The notes beneath the pieces are model-generated. The model saw only the letters and a program-made list of their open reading frames with translations, was not told the DNA's origin and ran no database searches. Position numbers and translations under genes: made by a program. From the NCBI RefSeq assembly GCF_002251795.1, contig NZ_NOXU01000031.1, forward strand, positions 124,001 through 188,000: a stretch of 64,000 bases of DNA, written 5' to 3'. This document shows positions 16,095-26,091 of this stretch, piece by piece; positions within the stretch are counted from its first letter, which is position 1; each line of letters starts with the position of its first letter. The DNA comes from Niveispirillum lacus. Lineage in GTDB: Bacteria; Pseudomonadota; Alphaproteobacteria; Azospirillales; Azospirillaceae.

Positions 16095-17789
16095 TCAGTT
16101 CGCCTGACGACGCAGGAAAGCCGGAATATCCAGCATTTCTTCATCGCTCGGCGTGGCCTTCGGTCGCGGCGCAGGTTCGGGCTGCACGACCGGCTGCGGG
16201 GCCGGGGCGGCCTGACGGGCCTGGGCGTGGAACTGCGGGGCCGGCGACTGCGGGGCCGGTGCCGGCATGCGCGGCGCCGCCGGGGCCGGTTGGGGGCTGC
16301 CGCCGCCGAACAGTTTGTTGAAGAAGCCGCGCTTCTCCGGCTGCGGCGCCGGCGGCACAAATCTTTCCGGCGCCGTCGGCTGGGTGGCACGGGGGGCGCC
16401 TTCAGCCGCACGGGGCGGAATGAACGCGTCGTCGCGGCGGGCCGGAGCAGCCGGGCGCATGTCGGACGGGCGCAGTTCGTGGCTGGTCGGCGCGCTGACC
16501 ATCGGCGCAGTGGCGACCGCCATGGCGGCCGTGGCCTGGGCCTCGATTGCGGGCTGTTCTTCGCCCATCGCGGTGGCGGCGGCCGGTGCCTCGGCCAGGG
16601 TGGCACCGGGCATGGGGGCCGGCGTCATCGGGGCAAAGGCCGGGGCGGCCGCACCCGGGATGGCAGCGGGCTGCAGGGCCGGGCGCACCGGGATGGGGTT
16701 GGACGGGACCGCCGGAATGCTGGCCACCGCGCTGGCAGGCGCGGCCGCCGGAGTCGGGGCGACACGGCGGCCCGACACGACCTGCAACTGCGGTTGACCG
16801 ACCGGCGGGCGCTGCTGGACGGCATTATCAATGCCGGTGGCCACCACAGAGACCCGCATTTTGCCCGACATGCTTTCATCGAAGGTGGAACCGAAGATGA
16901 TGTTGGCTTCGGGATCGACCTCGTCGCGGATGCGATTAGCGGCTTCGTCCACCTCAAACAGGGTCATGTCATGACCGCCCGTGATGTTGATCAGCACACC
17001 ACGCGCCCCCTTCATGCTGATATCATCCAGCAGCGGGTTGTTGATGGCGGCCTCGGCGGCGTCAATGGCGCGGCGGTCGCTGTCGGACTCGCCGGTACCC
17101 ATCATGGCCTTGCCCATCTCGCTCATCACTGTGCGGATATCGGCGAAGTCCAGATTAATCAGGCCGGGCATGACCATCAGGTCGGTCACGCCGCGCACGC
17201 CTGCATGCAGAACATCGTCGGCCATCTTGAAGGCGTCGGCAAAGGTCGTCTTCTCGTTGGCGATGCGGAACAGATTCTGGTTCGGGATGATCAGCAGCGT
17301 ATCGACATACTGAGCCAGTTCGGCGATGCCGCTTTCGGCCGTGCGCATACGGTGTGCGCCTTCAAAATTGAAGGGCTTGGTGACCACACCCACCGTCAGG
17401 ATGCCCTGCTCACGCGCTGCACGGGCAATGACGGGGGCGGCACCCGTGCCGGTCCCGCCGCCCATACCGGCGGTGATGAAGCACATGTTGGTGCCCGACA
17501 GATGGCCCAGAATCTCTTCGAGCTGCTCCTCGGCAGCAGCACGACCCACATCGGGGCGTGACCCGGCACCTAGGCCACGGGTGATGGTGGAGCCAAGTTG
17601 CACCCGCTTGGAGGCCAGGTTGCCCTGCAGGGCCTGGGCGTCGGTGTTGGCCACCACGAACTCGACCCCTTCCAGGGCCGAACGGATCATGTTGTTGACG
17701 GCGTTGCCACCAGCACCGCCGACACCGAACACGGTGATGCGGGGCTTGGTCTGCACTTCGACGCTGGGGATACCGAGTTTAATGCTCAT
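16095..17789 (-). CDS. ftsZ: Cell division protein FtsZ
   Basis: A 564-residue tubulin-like GTPase that forms the Z ring. The nucleotide-binding glycine-rich loop [13 protein letters not shown] is at about residues 108-120, with N-terminal [13 protein letters not shown] and the T7-loop NLDFADIR. The globular core ends near residue 320. A roughly 220-residue linker follows, very rich in Ala and Pro, then the conserved C-terminal peptide [10 protein letters not shown], which binds FtsA and other partners. Long linkers are usual in Alphaproteobacteria. It is 120 bases downstream of ftsA. Two GANTC sites lie within 33 bases upstream of its ATG. Confidence 0.98.
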   Translation of the reverse strand: MSIKLGIPSVEVQTKPRITVFGVGGAGGNAVNNMIRSALEGVEFVVANTDAQALQGNLASKRVQLGSTITRGLGAGSRPDVGRAAAEEQLEEILGHLSGTNMCFITAGMGGGTGTGAAPVIARAAREQGILTVGVVTKPFNFEGAHRMRTAESGIAELAQYVDTLLIIPNQNLFRIANEKTTFADAFKMADDVLHAGVRGVTDLMVMPGLINLDFADIRTVMSEMGKAMMGTGESDSDRRAIDAAEAAINNPLLDDISMKGARGVLINITGGHDMTLFEVDEAANRIRDEVDPEANIIFGSTFDESMSGKMRVSVVATGIDNAVQQRPPVGQPQLQVVSGRRVAPTPAAAPASAVASIPAVPSNPIPVRPALQPAAIPGAAAPAFAPMTPAPMPGATLAEAPAAATAMGEEQPAIEAQATAAMAVATAPMVSAPTSHELRPSDMRPAAPARRDDAFIPPRAAEGAPRATQPTAPERFVPPAPQPEKRGFFNKLFGGGSPQPAPAAPRMPAPAPQSPAPQFHAQARQAAPAPQPVVQPEPAPRPKATPSDEEMLDIPAFLRRQAN

Positions 17790-17909
17790 CTGGCGGGACT
17801 CCTCTGGCGGGGGGAGGGATTCTGGAAAGGGCGCGGATCGGAAAGGTGGGATCAGGCTTTGGCTGCCGTTATCGGCGGGCGCTGGGCCTGCGGCCGGGTC
17901 TTCGGGTCA
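17790..17909 (-). promoter_or_regulatory. ftsA-ftsZ spacer with GANTC sites
   Basis: The 120-base gap before ftsZ contains GACTC (17797-17801) and GATTC (17818-17822); another GATTC (17915-17919) lies in the ftsA 3' end. GANTC is the alphaproteobacterial CcrM methylation site. The ribosome-binding site of ftsZ is GGAGG-like, close to the ATG. A separate ftsZ promoter here is plausible but not proven. Confidence 0.4.
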
Positions 17910-19190
17910 TCAAAGATTCTCCCGCAGCCAGCCATTGACGCGACCCCACCAGCCGGCTGATTTCTCAGGAGCGGGGGCCAGCGCCGGCATTTCATGGTTC
18001 TGCTGCATGGCATAGGCCAGCAACCCGGCGGCGGACGCAAAGGCGGGACCGGAAACATTGGTCGCCAGCCCCCCGATACGCAGCGGGCGGCCAAGGCGCA
18101 CCTGCTTGTCCAAAACATTGGCGGCCAGTTCGCGGACACCTGACAACTGGCTGGCGCCGCCCGTCAGGACCACGCGCCGGCCAGCGGCCTTGGCGAAGCC
18201 GGACTGATCCAGGCGACCATGCACCAGTTCAAAAATCTCCTCCATACGCGGCTGGATGATGCCAACCAGAAGAGATTTCGGCACATGGTTGGTCTGGCCA
18301 CGCTCTTCTTCGCCCACCTGGGGCACATCGATCATCTCGCGCTCATCCGATACGGCGGACACGGCGGAACCGTAAAGGGTCTTCAACCGCTCCGCCTGGG
18401 CCACCGGCGTGGTCAGGCCGCGGGCGATATCATTGGTGACATGGCCGCCGCCCAGGGGAATGCTGTCACACCAGACCATCTTGCCGTCATTGAAGACGGC
18501 CATGCTGGTGGTGCCGCCGCCCATGTCGATGACGGTGACGCCCAGTTCCATCTCGTCTTCCACCAGACAGGACAGCCCGGCGGCGTAGGGGCTCATCACA
18601 AAACCTTCCACCCCCAGATGGCAGCGGCCGACGCAAGTGGACAGGTTGCGAACGGGGCCGGCGGCAGCCGTCACCACATTCATGCGCACGCCCAGCCGTT
18701 CCCCCACCATGCCACGCGGATCCCGGATGCCCTTTGTCCCGTCGATGGCGTAACCGACCGGAATGGAGTGGATCAGTTCGGCATCCGGTGACACGTCGAG
18801 CTTGCGTGCTTCGGCCAGGGCGCGGCGGACATCCCCATCGCCGATTTCCGCACCCATCACGGCAGTTTCGGCCGTCAGTGTCTGGCTTTCCGGCTGGCCG
18901 CCGGACAGGCTGACCAAGACCTCGCGGATCTGTTCACCGGCCATGGTTTCGGCGGCATGCACCGTTGTACCGATGGCGGTTTCGGCGGCTTCCATATCGA
19001 CGATGCCGCCCGAGCGCACACCGCGGCTGATCTGGTGGCCGATGCCGACCACGCGGATGCTACCAGGATCATCCACCTTGGCGATGAAGCAGACAACCTT
19101 GCTGGAGCCTACATCCAAGGCGGCGATTGTGCCGCCACGGGGCACCTTACGGGACTTGTTTCGGGTGTTGAGGGCGCCGGGAAATGCCAT
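17910..19190 (-). CDS. ftsA: Cell division protein FtsA
   Basis: A 426-residue actin-like ATPase that anchors FtsZ filaments to the inner membrane. Phosphate-binding motifs include ALDVGSSKVVCFIAKV near residue 25 and VIDMGGGTTSMAVF; adenosine-binding VLTGGASQLSG is near the end. The C-terminal segment GWWGRVNGWLRENL is the amphipathic membrane-targeting helix. Start at 19190 with GAGGAAG upstream. It begins 13 bases after the ftsQ stop and precedes ftsZ. Confidence 0.98.
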   Translation of the reverse strand: MAFPGALNTRNKSRKVPRGGTIAALDVGSSKVVCFIAKVDDPGSIRVVGIGHQISRGVRSGGIVDMEAAETAIGTTVHAAETMAGEQIREVLVSLSGGQPESQTLTAETAVMGAEIGDGDVRRALAEARKLDVSPDAELIHSIPVGYAIDGTKGIRDPRGMVGERLGVRMNVVTAAAGPVRNLSTCVGRCHLGVEGFVMSPYAAGLSCLVEDEMELGVTVIDMGGGTTSMAVFNDGKMVWCDSIPLGGGHVTNDIARGLTTPVAQAERLKTLYGSAVSAVSDEREMIDVPQVGEEERGQTNHVPKSLLVGIIQPRMEEIFELVHGRLDQSGFAKAAGRRVVLTGGASQLSGVRELAANVLDKQVRLGRPLRIGGLATNVSGPAFASAAGLLAYAMQQNHEMPALAPAPEKSAGWWGRVNGWLRENL

Positions 19191-19203
19191 GTTCGCCACT
19201 TCC

Positions 19204-20121
19204 TCAGGTCTTCTGCTTCTTTTCAGGGGGCTTGCGGCGCAGATCGGCCGCAGCGGCGGAGGTCTGGATCGACAGTCGATCACGGATGCGTAGATCGATG
19301 GCGACCACATCCTTGTTCAACACGTCATTTGTCTGCTGAACCATGGCCAACTGGTGCAGGGCTTCGGCCACATCATGTTCCGGCAACTTGATGTCCACGC
19401 CATTCTTCAGGCGCAGATCCCAGCGACGGCCACCGACCAGAACGGCCGCTTCCACCAACTGGCCAATGCTCGGTTCCTTGGCCAAACTGTTCAACAGAGC
19501 CGGGCCGCGCTTGGGCGCGTCCTGGCCGACCAGCAGCGGTAGGTTGGGCCATTTGGACAGGTCACTGGCTGTCAGCACAATGCCGTCGGCATCAATCAGG
19601 CGCATTTGCCGGTCATGCTGCCACAGCGCCATGGGTTCACGCTCGACAATGGTCAGGGCGATCGTATCGGGTAGCCGGCGCTCGACCCGGGCCTGACGTA
19701 CCCAAGGGATCTGCTCAACGGCTTCGCGCGCCTGATGCGGATCGAAGGCCAGGATCGGAGCACCACGATGCACCGCCAATGCGGCCAGAAGGTCGGCGGG
19801 TGCCGTCTTCTCCCGGCCCACAACCGTTATATCCTGGACGGACAGGCCGGCCTCTACACTCGCTGCCAGTACCTTCTCCGTCACCGTATGCGTCAGCATC
19901 TGGGCGTAGCCGGTTCCCCAAGCCCAGGCGCCGGCCAGCACCAGAACCAGCACTGGGGCCAGGCGCCGGCCAATCTTCATGGCCGGTTCGGCCCACCGGG
20001 GCAGGGCGCGGCGACGGTTGGCCTCCTGTGCGGCGCGCAGGGTGGCGCGTTTCTGCGTTTCGGCGAAACGGGCGCGGGGATTGTCAGTGGTCACCGGGGC
20101 GGTGGGCGTCACGCGTGGCAT
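19204..20121 (-). CDS. ftsQ: Cell division protein FtsQ
   Basis: A 305-residue bitopic division protein linking cytoplasmic and periplasmic parts of the divisome. A basic cytoplasmic N-terminus of about 50 residues precedes one membrane helix (APVLVLVLAGAWAWGTGYA). A POTRA domain follows (LSVQDITVVGREKTAPADLL, IPWVRQARVERRLPDTI), then the beta domain with EREPMALWQHD. The start overlaps the ddl stop by 13 bases, indicating coupling. The C-terminus is lysine-rich. Confidence 0.95.
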   Translation of the reverse strand: MPRVTPTAPVTTDNPRARFAETQKRATLRAAQEANRRRALPRWAEPAMKIGRRLAPVLVLVLAGAWAWGTGYAQMLTHTVTEKVLAASVEAGLSVQDITVVGREKTAPADLLAALAVHRGAPILAFDPHQAREAVEQIPWVRQARVERRLPDTIALTIVEREPMALWQHDRQMRLIDADGIVLTASDLSKWPNLPLLVGQDAPKRGPALLNSLAKEPSIGQLVEAAVLVGGRRWDLRLKNGVDIKLPEHDVAEALHQLAMVQQTNDVLNKDVVAIDLRIRDRLSIQTSAAAADLRRKPPEKKQKT

Positions 20122-21044
20122 CTTGCATGCTCCACTATCCAGGCGCAGAGATCAGCATAGCTGATGCCCAGCGAGGCGGCCTGTTCCGGCAGCAGGGATG
20201 TCGGCGTGAATCCGGGTTGGGTATTGGTCTCCAGGAAGCAGAGTCCGGCTGTACCGGGCTTTGAGTCGTCCCAGCGGAAGTCAGTGCGCGACACACCTGA
20301 ACAGCCCAGCACCTGATGGGCCAGCAGCGCCAGACGCTTGGCCTCCTCCGCGACATCGGCCGGAATCTCGGCCGGGCAGACATGGATCGATCCACCATCG
20401 GCATATTTGGCTTCGTAATCGTAAAAGGCGGTGCGGGGCACGATTTCAGTCACGGTCAGGGCGCGGTCACCCATGACGCCGACGGTCAACTCACGGCCGG
20501 GAATAAACTTCTCCACCAGCACGCGTCGGCCATACACCCAGCTATCTTCTTCCAGCACCGTGAAATTGTCGTTTTCGCGCACGATGCGCACGCCGACGCT
20601 GGAGCCTTCATCCACCGGCTTCACCACATAGGGCGGGGGCAGGACATGGCCGGCCAGAACCTGTTCCTTGGTGGCGATCACGCCGTCGGCCACCGGCATG
20701 CCAACGGTTGCCAGGATGCGTTTCGTCAGGGCCTTGTCCATCGCGACAGCCGATGCCATCACCCCGGAATGGGTATAGGGCACGCCCAGATATTCAAGCA
20801 CACCCTGAATCAGCCCATCCTCACCACCCTTGCCATGCAGGGCGTTAAAAATGACGTCAGGGTGAGGGGTGAGTGCCGCAACCAGACCCGCCAGATCGCG
20901 CTGCACATCAATGCAGGTGACCTTGTAGCCTTTGCTTTCCAGGGCCTCGGCGATACGGGCACCGCTGACCAGGGACACTTCCCGCTCGGCAGACCAACCG
21001 CCCAGGAGGACGGCGACATGCTTCGACCGGTTTTCCATGCCCAT
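20109..21044 (-). CDS. ddl: D-alanine--D-alanine ligase
   Basis: A 311-residue ATP-grasp ligase that makes the D-Ala-D-Ala dipeptide for MurF. N-terminal VAVLLGGWSAEREVSL is the first substrate loop; ALHGKGGEDGLIQGVLEYL, PYVVKPVDEGSSVGV and the metal-binding FLETNTQPG follow. The start at 21044 (MGMENRS) has GGGGGAA upstream; the frame extends further but only into non-conserved sequence. It overlaps ftsQ and is separated from murB by a 239-base gap that may hold a promoter. Confidence 0.96.
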   Translation of the reverse strand: MGMENRSKHVAVLLGGWSAEREVSLVSGARIAEALESKGYKVTCIDVQRDLAGLVAALTPHPDVIFNALHGKGGEDGLIQGVLEYLGVPYTHSGVMASAVAMDKALTKRILATVGMPVADGVIATKEQVLAGHVLPPPYVVKPVDEGSSVGVRIVRENDNFTVLEEDSWVYGRRVLVEKFIPGRELTVGVMGDRALTVTEIVPRTAFYDYEAKYADGGSIHVCPAEIPADVAEEAKRLALLAHQVLGCSGVSRTDFRWDDSKPGTAGLCFLETNTQPGFTPTSLLPEQAASLGISYADLCAWIVEHARCHA

Positions 21045-21292
21045 CACAACAGTTCCCCCATTGGCGGACGCGCGGTGACGCGTCGCCATTTCTGCCGGCC
21101 CGTCCGGCAACTTTCGCGATAACGCAAGATATGGTGTGAGGCGGCCCCAGCTTTCCCACAAGATTCGGTGTAAGCGACGGATTAAGGGGCCGCAAGCGTC
21201 AAAATGGACGCCATTTAAAAAAGCGACTCGGGGCGCTGCGACCTGTTGCAGCGGAGACTCACATTTGAAAGCGGCGGTGACATTCATGACTC
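21045..21292 (-). promoter_or_regulatory. Gap upstream of ddl-ftsQ-ftsA-ftsZ with four GANTC sites
   Basis: One of only three long gaps in the division cluster. GANTC sites occur at 21162-21166 (GATTC), 21225-21229 (GACTC), 21256-21260 (GACTC) and 21288-21292 (GACTC, just inside the murB 3' end). A TTAA followed by seven bases and CTTA occurs on the minus strand, a poor match to a CtrA box. It is a likely internal promoter for the ftsQAZ part. Confidence 0.45.
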
Positions 21293-22231
21293 ACCCCCGT
21301 TCGAACGGGGTAGTCCGATCCGGCGTATTTCCCAGTGCAGATCGACGCCGCTTCTGGCTTTGACGCGCGCGCGAACCTCTTCCCCCAGCGATTCGATATC
21401 GTGGGCGGTGGCGTCACCTAAGTTCAGCAGGAAGTTGCAGTGTTTCTCGCTGATCTGCGCGCCGCCGATGGTCAACCCGCGGCAACCCGCCGCATCGATC
21501 AACTGCCATGCCTTGTGGCCGTCGGGATTGGCGAAGGTGGAACCGCCGGTTCGGGCACGCACAGGCTGGCTGTCGGCACGGGCCTGCTGGATGGCGTCGA
21601 TACGCGCCTGAATGGCGGTCGGATCATCGGGCCGGCCCTGGAAGCGGGCACTGGTGAAGATCACGTCTTCGGGAACGCCGCAATGCCGGTAGGTCAGGTG
21701 CAGGTCATCACGGCTGTAGTGGCGCCTCACCCCCCGCCGGTCGATGCCGTCGGCAGACAGAATGACATCGACCGTCTCTGCCCCGTAAGCGCCGCCATTC
21801 ATGCGCACGGCCCCGCCGATGGTCCCCGGAATACCCGACAGGAACTCCAGCCCGGCCAGTCCCGCACCTTGCGCTGTCAGCGCGACATTCAGGTCCAGGG
21901 CACCAGCACCGGCGATAATCCGGTCCCCCTCCACGGCTACGTCCGCGAACGGCCCGCCCAAGCGGATGACCACGCCGGGGACCCCGCCGTCGCGGACCAG
22001 CAGATTACTGGCCACGCCCATCACGGTGACGGGCACGTCGTCTGGGCAATGGGCGAGGAAGTAGGACAGGTCATCGGCATCCGCCGGACGGAAAAGCATC
22101 TCGGCCTTGCCGCCGACCCGGAACCAGGTGCTGGGGCCCAGCGGCGCGTCCGGCGTCAACCGTCCCCGAATATCGGGAGCGGCCGCCCGTAGCCGGCCGG
22201 CGAGCGCCTGCCCATCCAGCACCCGTTCCAT
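21284..22231 (-). CDS. murB: UDP-N-acetylenolpyruvoylglucosamine reductase MurB
   Basis: A 315-residue FAD enzyme producing UDP-MurNAc. The FAD domain shows [18 protein letters not shown] and [40 protein letters not shown] is the pyrophosphate loop. The catalytic Ser is in GSTFANP and the late Glu in [12 protein letters not shown]. Start at 22231, two bases after murC ends, so the pair is almost certainly coupled. Length and motifs are normal. Confidence 0.97.
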   Translation of the reverse strand: MERVLDGQALAGRLRAAAPDIRGRLTPDAPLGPSTWFRVGGKAEMLFRPADADDLSYFLAHCPDDVPVTVMGVASNLLVRDGGVPGVVIRLGGPFADVAVEGDRIIAGAGALDLNVALTAQGAGLAGLEFLSGIPGTIGGAVRMNGGAYGAETVDVILSADGIDRRGVRRHYSRDDLHLTYRHCGVPEDVIFTSARFQGRPDDPTAIQARIDAIQQARADSQPVRARTGGSTFANPDGHKAWQLIDAAGCRGLTIGGAQISEKHCNFLLNLGDATAHDIESLGEEVRARVKARSGVDLHWEIRRIGLPRSNGGES

Positions 22232-22233
22232 GG

Positions 22234-23658
22234 TCAGTCGCCTCCCTTGTTCAGGGTGGCCAGCTTATCCAGCTCGCCTGGCAGGGCATTGGCCCATTGT
22301 GTAATGGTCCCAGCCCCCAAGCAGACCACCATGTCGCCAGGCTTGGCCATCTCTGAGATCAGGCTGGGCAGAGCTGCGGGACTGGCCAGGGCCGTCACGT
22401 TGCGGTGGCCACGCACGCGCAAGCCTTCAACCAGATCATCCCTGGACGCGCCGTCAATGGGCTGTTCTCCGGCCGCGTAGACATCGGCTACGACCACGGC
22501 ATCGGCATCGTTGAAGCAGGTGCAGAATTCCGCGAACAGGCTTTGCAACCGGGTGTAGCGATGGGGTTGCACCACGGCGATGGTGCGGCCTGTCCCGGCC
22601 ATGCGCGCCGCCTTCAGGACCGCGGAAATCTCCACCGGATGGTGACCGTAATCATCAATGACGACCACACCATTGCTTTCACCTGTCTTGGTGAAGCGGC
22701 GCTTCACGCCCGTGAACTTGGCGTAAGAGGCGCGGATACTGTCATCGCTAATGCCCAGGCTAATGGCGACGGCGATAGCGGCCAGGGAATTCTGCACATT
22801 ATGCAGACCGTACATGGGCAGGTGGATGCCGGTAATGGTCCGCGCCTCGCTGGCGGCCCGTTCGGTCAGTTCCACGTCGTAATAGCAGCCGGATGTGCTG
22901 GTTGCGATATTGACGGCACGCACATCGGCCTGCGGGCTGAACCCATAGGTCACGACCCGGCGATCGACGCGGCCCAGCATAGCCTGGACCTCGGGATGGT
23001 CGATACAGAGTGCAGCAAAGCCATAGAAGGGGATATTCTCGACAAACCGGTCGAAGGCCTTTCGTTCCTCCTCGAACGTCCCGTAATGGTCCAGGTGTTC
23101 GGGGTCCATATTGGTGACGATACCGATGGTGGAGGGCAGCTTGGTGAAGGTGCCATCGCTCTCATCGGCCTCCACCACCATCCAATCGCCGCTGCCCAGC
23201 TTGGCGTTGGTGCCCAGCGAATTGATGATGCCGCCATTGATGATGGTCGGGTCCATGGCCCCGCCTTCCAGCAGAGCCGCGACCATGCTGGTCGTTGTGG
23301 TCTTGCCATGCGTGCCGGCCACCGCGATGGACCATTTCAGGCGCATGAGTTCGGCCAGCATCTCTGCCCGGCGGACCACCGGAATCATACCGGCGCGTGC
23401 GGCCACGACCTCCGGATTATCTTTCTTCACGGCGGACGAGATCACCAGAACAGCAGCGTCACCCAGGTTCTCCCCCCTGTGGCCGATCTCCACCTTGATG
23501 CCCAGCTTGCGCAGGCGCTGAACATTGTAATTGTCGGCCATATCGCTGCCCTGAACGGCATAGCCCAGATTGTGCAGCACCTCCGCGATGCCGGACATGC
23601 CGATACCGCCGATGCCGACGAAATGCAGGGTTCCGATATTCAGCGGCAAAGCCCGCAT
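22234..23658 (-). CDS. murC: UDP-N-acetylmuramate--L-alanine ligase MurC
   Basis: A 474-residue Mur ligase adding L-Ala to UDP-MurNAc. The Rossmann-like N-domain starts [17 protein letters not shown]. The ATP loop is [17 protein letters not shown]. Central domain motifs [10 protein letters not shown] and PEHLDHYG and the C-domain [10 protein letters not shown] are all present. GGAG lies nine bases before the ATG, inside the 3' end of the preceding small gene. The downstream murB follows after two bases. Confidence 0.97.
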   Translation of the reverse strand: MRALPLNIGTLHFVGIGGIGMSGIAEVLHNLGYAVQGSDMADNYNVQRLRKLGIKVEIGHRGENLGDAAVLVISSAVKKDNPEVVAARAGMIPVVRRAEMLAELMRLKWSIAVAGTHGKTTTTSMVAALLEGGAMDPTIINGGIINSLGTNAKLGSGDWMVVEADESDGTFTKLPSTIGIVTNMDPEHLDHYGTFEEERKAFDRFVENIPFYGFAALCIDHPEVQAMLGRVDRRVVTYGFSPQADVRAVNIATSTSGCYYDVELTERAASEARTITGIHLPMYGLHNVQNSLAAIAVAISLGISDDSIRASYAKFTGVKRRFTKTGESNGVVVIDDYGHHPVEISAVLKAARMAGTGRTIAVVQPHRYTRLQSLFAEFCTCFNDADAVVVADVYAAGEQPIDGASRDDLVEGLRVRGHRNVTALASPAALPSLISEMAKPGDMVVCLGAGTITQWANALPGELDKLATLNKGGD

Positions 23659-23661
23659 GTC

Positions 23662-23865
23662 TCAAACTCCAAGGCGACGGGTAATGGTGGAATAATCATG
23701 GTGGAGGCGGGGAGCGATTTTCTGTTCCTGACGTGAAACAACGTCCCTGCCTGGGAGATTCTGTGGTTGCGGCAGGCTGAAGCGTCGACGGGTAAGCCCC
23801 CCCAGTAACTGCGGGAATTCGCGCTCCAGTTCCGCCAATGTCCGTTCGGTCAGGACCATGCTCAT
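23662..23865 (-). CDS. Small protein encoded between murG and murC (67 residues)
   Basis: The ATG (23865-23863) overlaps the murG TGA in an ATGA junction, the same coupling used by neighbouring division genes. The stop is three bases before murC, and its 3' end carries the murC ribosome-binding site. The product is MSMVLTERTLAELEREFPQL followed by a basic, proline-containing tail ending TITRRLGV. It has no signal peptide, membrane helix or motif I recognise. An internal ATG at 23859 could also serve. Position and coupling make it a credible division or wall-related small protein; function unknown. Confidence 0.62.
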   Translation of the reverse strand: MSMVLTERTLAELEREFPQLLGGLTRRRFSLPQPQNLPGRDVVSRQEQKIAPRLHHDYSTITRRLGV

Positions 23866-24968
23866 ACGGTTTCTCCCCTTACCAATCGGTCAACAGCATC
23901 GGCCAGAAGTTCGGCAGCATCCGGTATGGCCCAGGCCGCCGCAGCCTTCGCAGCCTGGGTCAGGCGGGCTGGATCGGCCAGAAAAGCAGACAATTGTTCC
24001 GCTACCGCAATTGGTGTGAATTCCTGCTGCGGTAACAGCCAAGCACCCCCGGCATCCACCAGCGACAAGGCGTTCGCAGTTTGGTGATCATCCATGGCAT
24101 ACTGGTACGGCACGAGCAGGGAAGGTCGTCCAACCACAGAGAGTTCGGCAACTGTTCCGGCACCGGAACGGGCGATCATCATGTGGCACCCTGCCAACTT
24201 GGCAGGCATGTCCTTGAAGAAGGTGGCCAGTTCCGCCTCCACGCCCATCACGGCATAGGCGTTGCGGGCGTCTTCGATATTCTCCGACCGGGCCTGCTGT
24301 ACGATCTTCAGGCGGTAGCGCACATCCTCGGGCAGCATTTCCACCGCACGCGGCAGCACGGCGCCAAAAATCGCTGCACCCTGGCTGCCGCCGGTCACCA
24401 GCAGATTGAGCGGCCCGCCCGCATAGGGTGACGGGTAGGGCGCATCACGCAGGGCCAGGATCTCGGCGCGGACGGGGTTGCCGGTACGGATGATACGCTT
24501 GCCATCCACCGGTGGCAGGCCGGCGACGGTGGGGAAGCTGGTGCAAATCATCCGCGCCTTGGCGGCCAGCAACCGATTGGCCCGCCCTAACACGGCATTC
24601 TGTTCATGCAGCAGGGTGGGTATGCCCGCCGACTGCGCGGCGAAGACCGTCGGCAGCGAGGGGTAGCCGCCAAACCCAACCACCAGCGCCGGATTCAGAT
24701 CACGCAACAGAGACCGCGCCTGAGCGGTGCCCACCACCAGTTCCACCACCATGCGCAGCTTGCCCATGATACCGGGCGCTGATGTCGCGGCGCGAATACG
24801 TTCCACCCGCACATCGGGGAGATTGTCGCCAAAGGCCTTGCCACGTTTGTCGGTGACCAGAATGACCGAATGCCCGCGCGCGATCAGCGTGCGGGCAAGC
24901 GCCTCTGCCGGGAACATGTGGCCGCCGGTGCCGCCAGCCGCCAGGATGATAGGGCGCCGTCCGGTCAT
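23862..24968 (-). CDS. murG: MurG, lipid II-forming N-acetylglucosaminyltransferase
   Basis: A 368-residue GT28 glycosyltransferase on the inner face of the membrane that adds GlcNAc to lipid I. The glycine-rich loop AAGGTGGHMFPAEALA opens the protein. GFGGYPSLPTVFAA, LVTGGSQGAAIFG and the acceptor/donor region IARSGAGTVAELSVVGRPS are present. The start overlaps the ftsW stop and the stop overlaps the small downstream gene, both as ATGA. Confidence 0.97.
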   Translation of the reverse strand: MTGRRPIILAAGGTGGHMFPAEALARTLIARGHSVILVTDKRGKAFGDNLPDVRVERIRAATSAPGIMGKLRMVVELVVGTAQARSLLRDLNPALVVGFGGYPSLPTVFAAQSAGIPTLLHEQNAVLGRANRLLAAKARMICTSFPTVAGLPPVDGKRIIRTGNPVRAEILALRDAPYPSPYAGGPLNLLVTGGSQGAAIFGAVLPRAVEMLPEDVRYRLKIVQQARSENIEDARNAYAVMGVEAELATFFKDMPAKLAGCHMMIARSGAGTVAELSVVGRPSLLVPYQYAMDDHQTANALSLVDAGGAWLLPQQEFTPIAVAEQLSAFLADPARLTQAAKAAAAWAIPDAAELLADAVDRLVRGETV

Positions 24969-26089
24969 AGCGCCTCTCCCGGTCCGAAACGCTTGCGGGT
25001 CAAGGCCAGGACCATGCCCATACCGATACCCAAGGCGATCAGCGAGGAGCCGCCGTAGGAGATGAAGGGTAGGGTCATGCCCTTGGTCGGCATCAGGTGC
25101 AGGGCGGACCCCATATTGATCAGCGCCTGCAGCCCGAACTGCATGGTCAAGCCACTGGCCGCCAGCATCACAAACAGGCTGTGGTCGTTGGCAGCGCGGG
25201 CAAAGCTGCGCAGGACCACAAAGCCGAACAGGCAGATGATGATCATGCAGGTGATCATCCCCATTTCTTCGCCTGCGACCGAAAAGATGAAGTCGGCATG
25301 GCTATCGGGGATGGACATCTTGACCGTACCTTGGCCCGGCCCGGTGCCCCAGATGCCCCCCTTCTCGAACGCTTCCAGGGAGCGGGCGACCTGATAATTG
25401 TCACCGGCGGCCGGATCCAGGAACCGGTCAATTCGGCTTTGCACATGCGGGAACAGGAAGTAAGCGCTGACCAGGCCGCCGATACCCATCACCACGCAGG
25501 AGGCCACGAAGACAATAGGCAGGCCCGCCAGGAAGAACTGGCCGAAGAAGATACAGGTGATGACAAACGTTTGACCAAGGTCGGGCTGGCTCATCAGCAG
25601 CAGGACGATCAGAGCATACAGGCCCACAACGACCGGAATACCCGGCACATTTTCCTGCGTGCGGTGCAGGGCGAACAGCCAGGCAGCGACGACGGCAAAG
25701 GCCGGCTTGAGGAATTCTGACGGCTGAACTGACAGACCCGGCAATTGCAACCAGCGGGTGGCACCCTTGATCTCCATGCCGATGAACAAGGTCAAGAACA
25801 CGCCCAATGTCGCCGCCAGGAACATGCCGACGGCCAAGCGCCGTACCCCGCGCGGTGACAGCAGCGAGACGCCGACCATCAAGCCCAGCGACGGCACCAG
25901 CACCAGCAGATGTTTTTCAATGAAGTGGAAACTGTCGGTGCCGATGCGCGTGGCGACAGCCGGGCTGGCTGCCTGTACCAGGACAACACCAATTGTGGCG
26001 ATCAGGATCACCGCGGCCAATGTCCAGCGGTCAACCGTCCACCACCAGCGGCCGAGAACTGAATGATCAGTGCGGGAGAAAGACACCAT
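24965..26089 (-). CDS. ftsW: SEDS peptidoglycan polymerase FtsW
   Basis: A 374-residue polytopic membrane protein that polymerises lipid II at the septum with FtsI. About ten hydrophobic segments are visible. The family signatures are KGATRWLQLPGLSVQPSEFL around residues 110-130, QPDLGQTFVITCIFF and PTKGMTLPFISYGGSSLIAL near the end. It lies two bases after murD and overlaps murG by four bases. Confidence 0.97.
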   Translation of the reverse strand: MVSFSRTDHSVLGRWWWTVDRWTLAAVILIATIGVVLVQAASPAVATRIGTDSFHFIEKHLLVLVPSLGLMVGVSLLSPRGVRRLAVGMFLAATLGVFLTLFIGMEIKGATRWLQLPGLSVQPSEFLKPAFAVVAAWLFALHRTQENVPGIPVVVGLYALIVLLLMSQPDLGQTFVITCIFFGQFFLAGLPIVFVASCVVMGIGGLVSAYFLFPHVQSRIDRFLDPAAGDNYQVARSLEAFEKGGIWGTGPGQGTVKMSIPDSHADFIFSVAGEEMGMITCMIIICLFGFVVLRSFARAANDHSLFVMLAASGLTMQFGLQALINMGSALHLMPTKGMTLPFISYGGSSLIALGIGMGMVLALTRKRFGPGEAL

Positions 26090-26091
26090 GA

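Noticed and set aside
16029-17561. A 510-codon open frame on the plus strand opposite ftsZ
   Set aside because: It is the antisense shadow of the GC-rich ftsZ gene. The translation is rich in Gly, Arg and His with no domain, and ftsZ is certain.
22405-23736. A 443-codon plus-strand frame opposite murC
   Set aside because: Antisense shadow of murC; no coding features.
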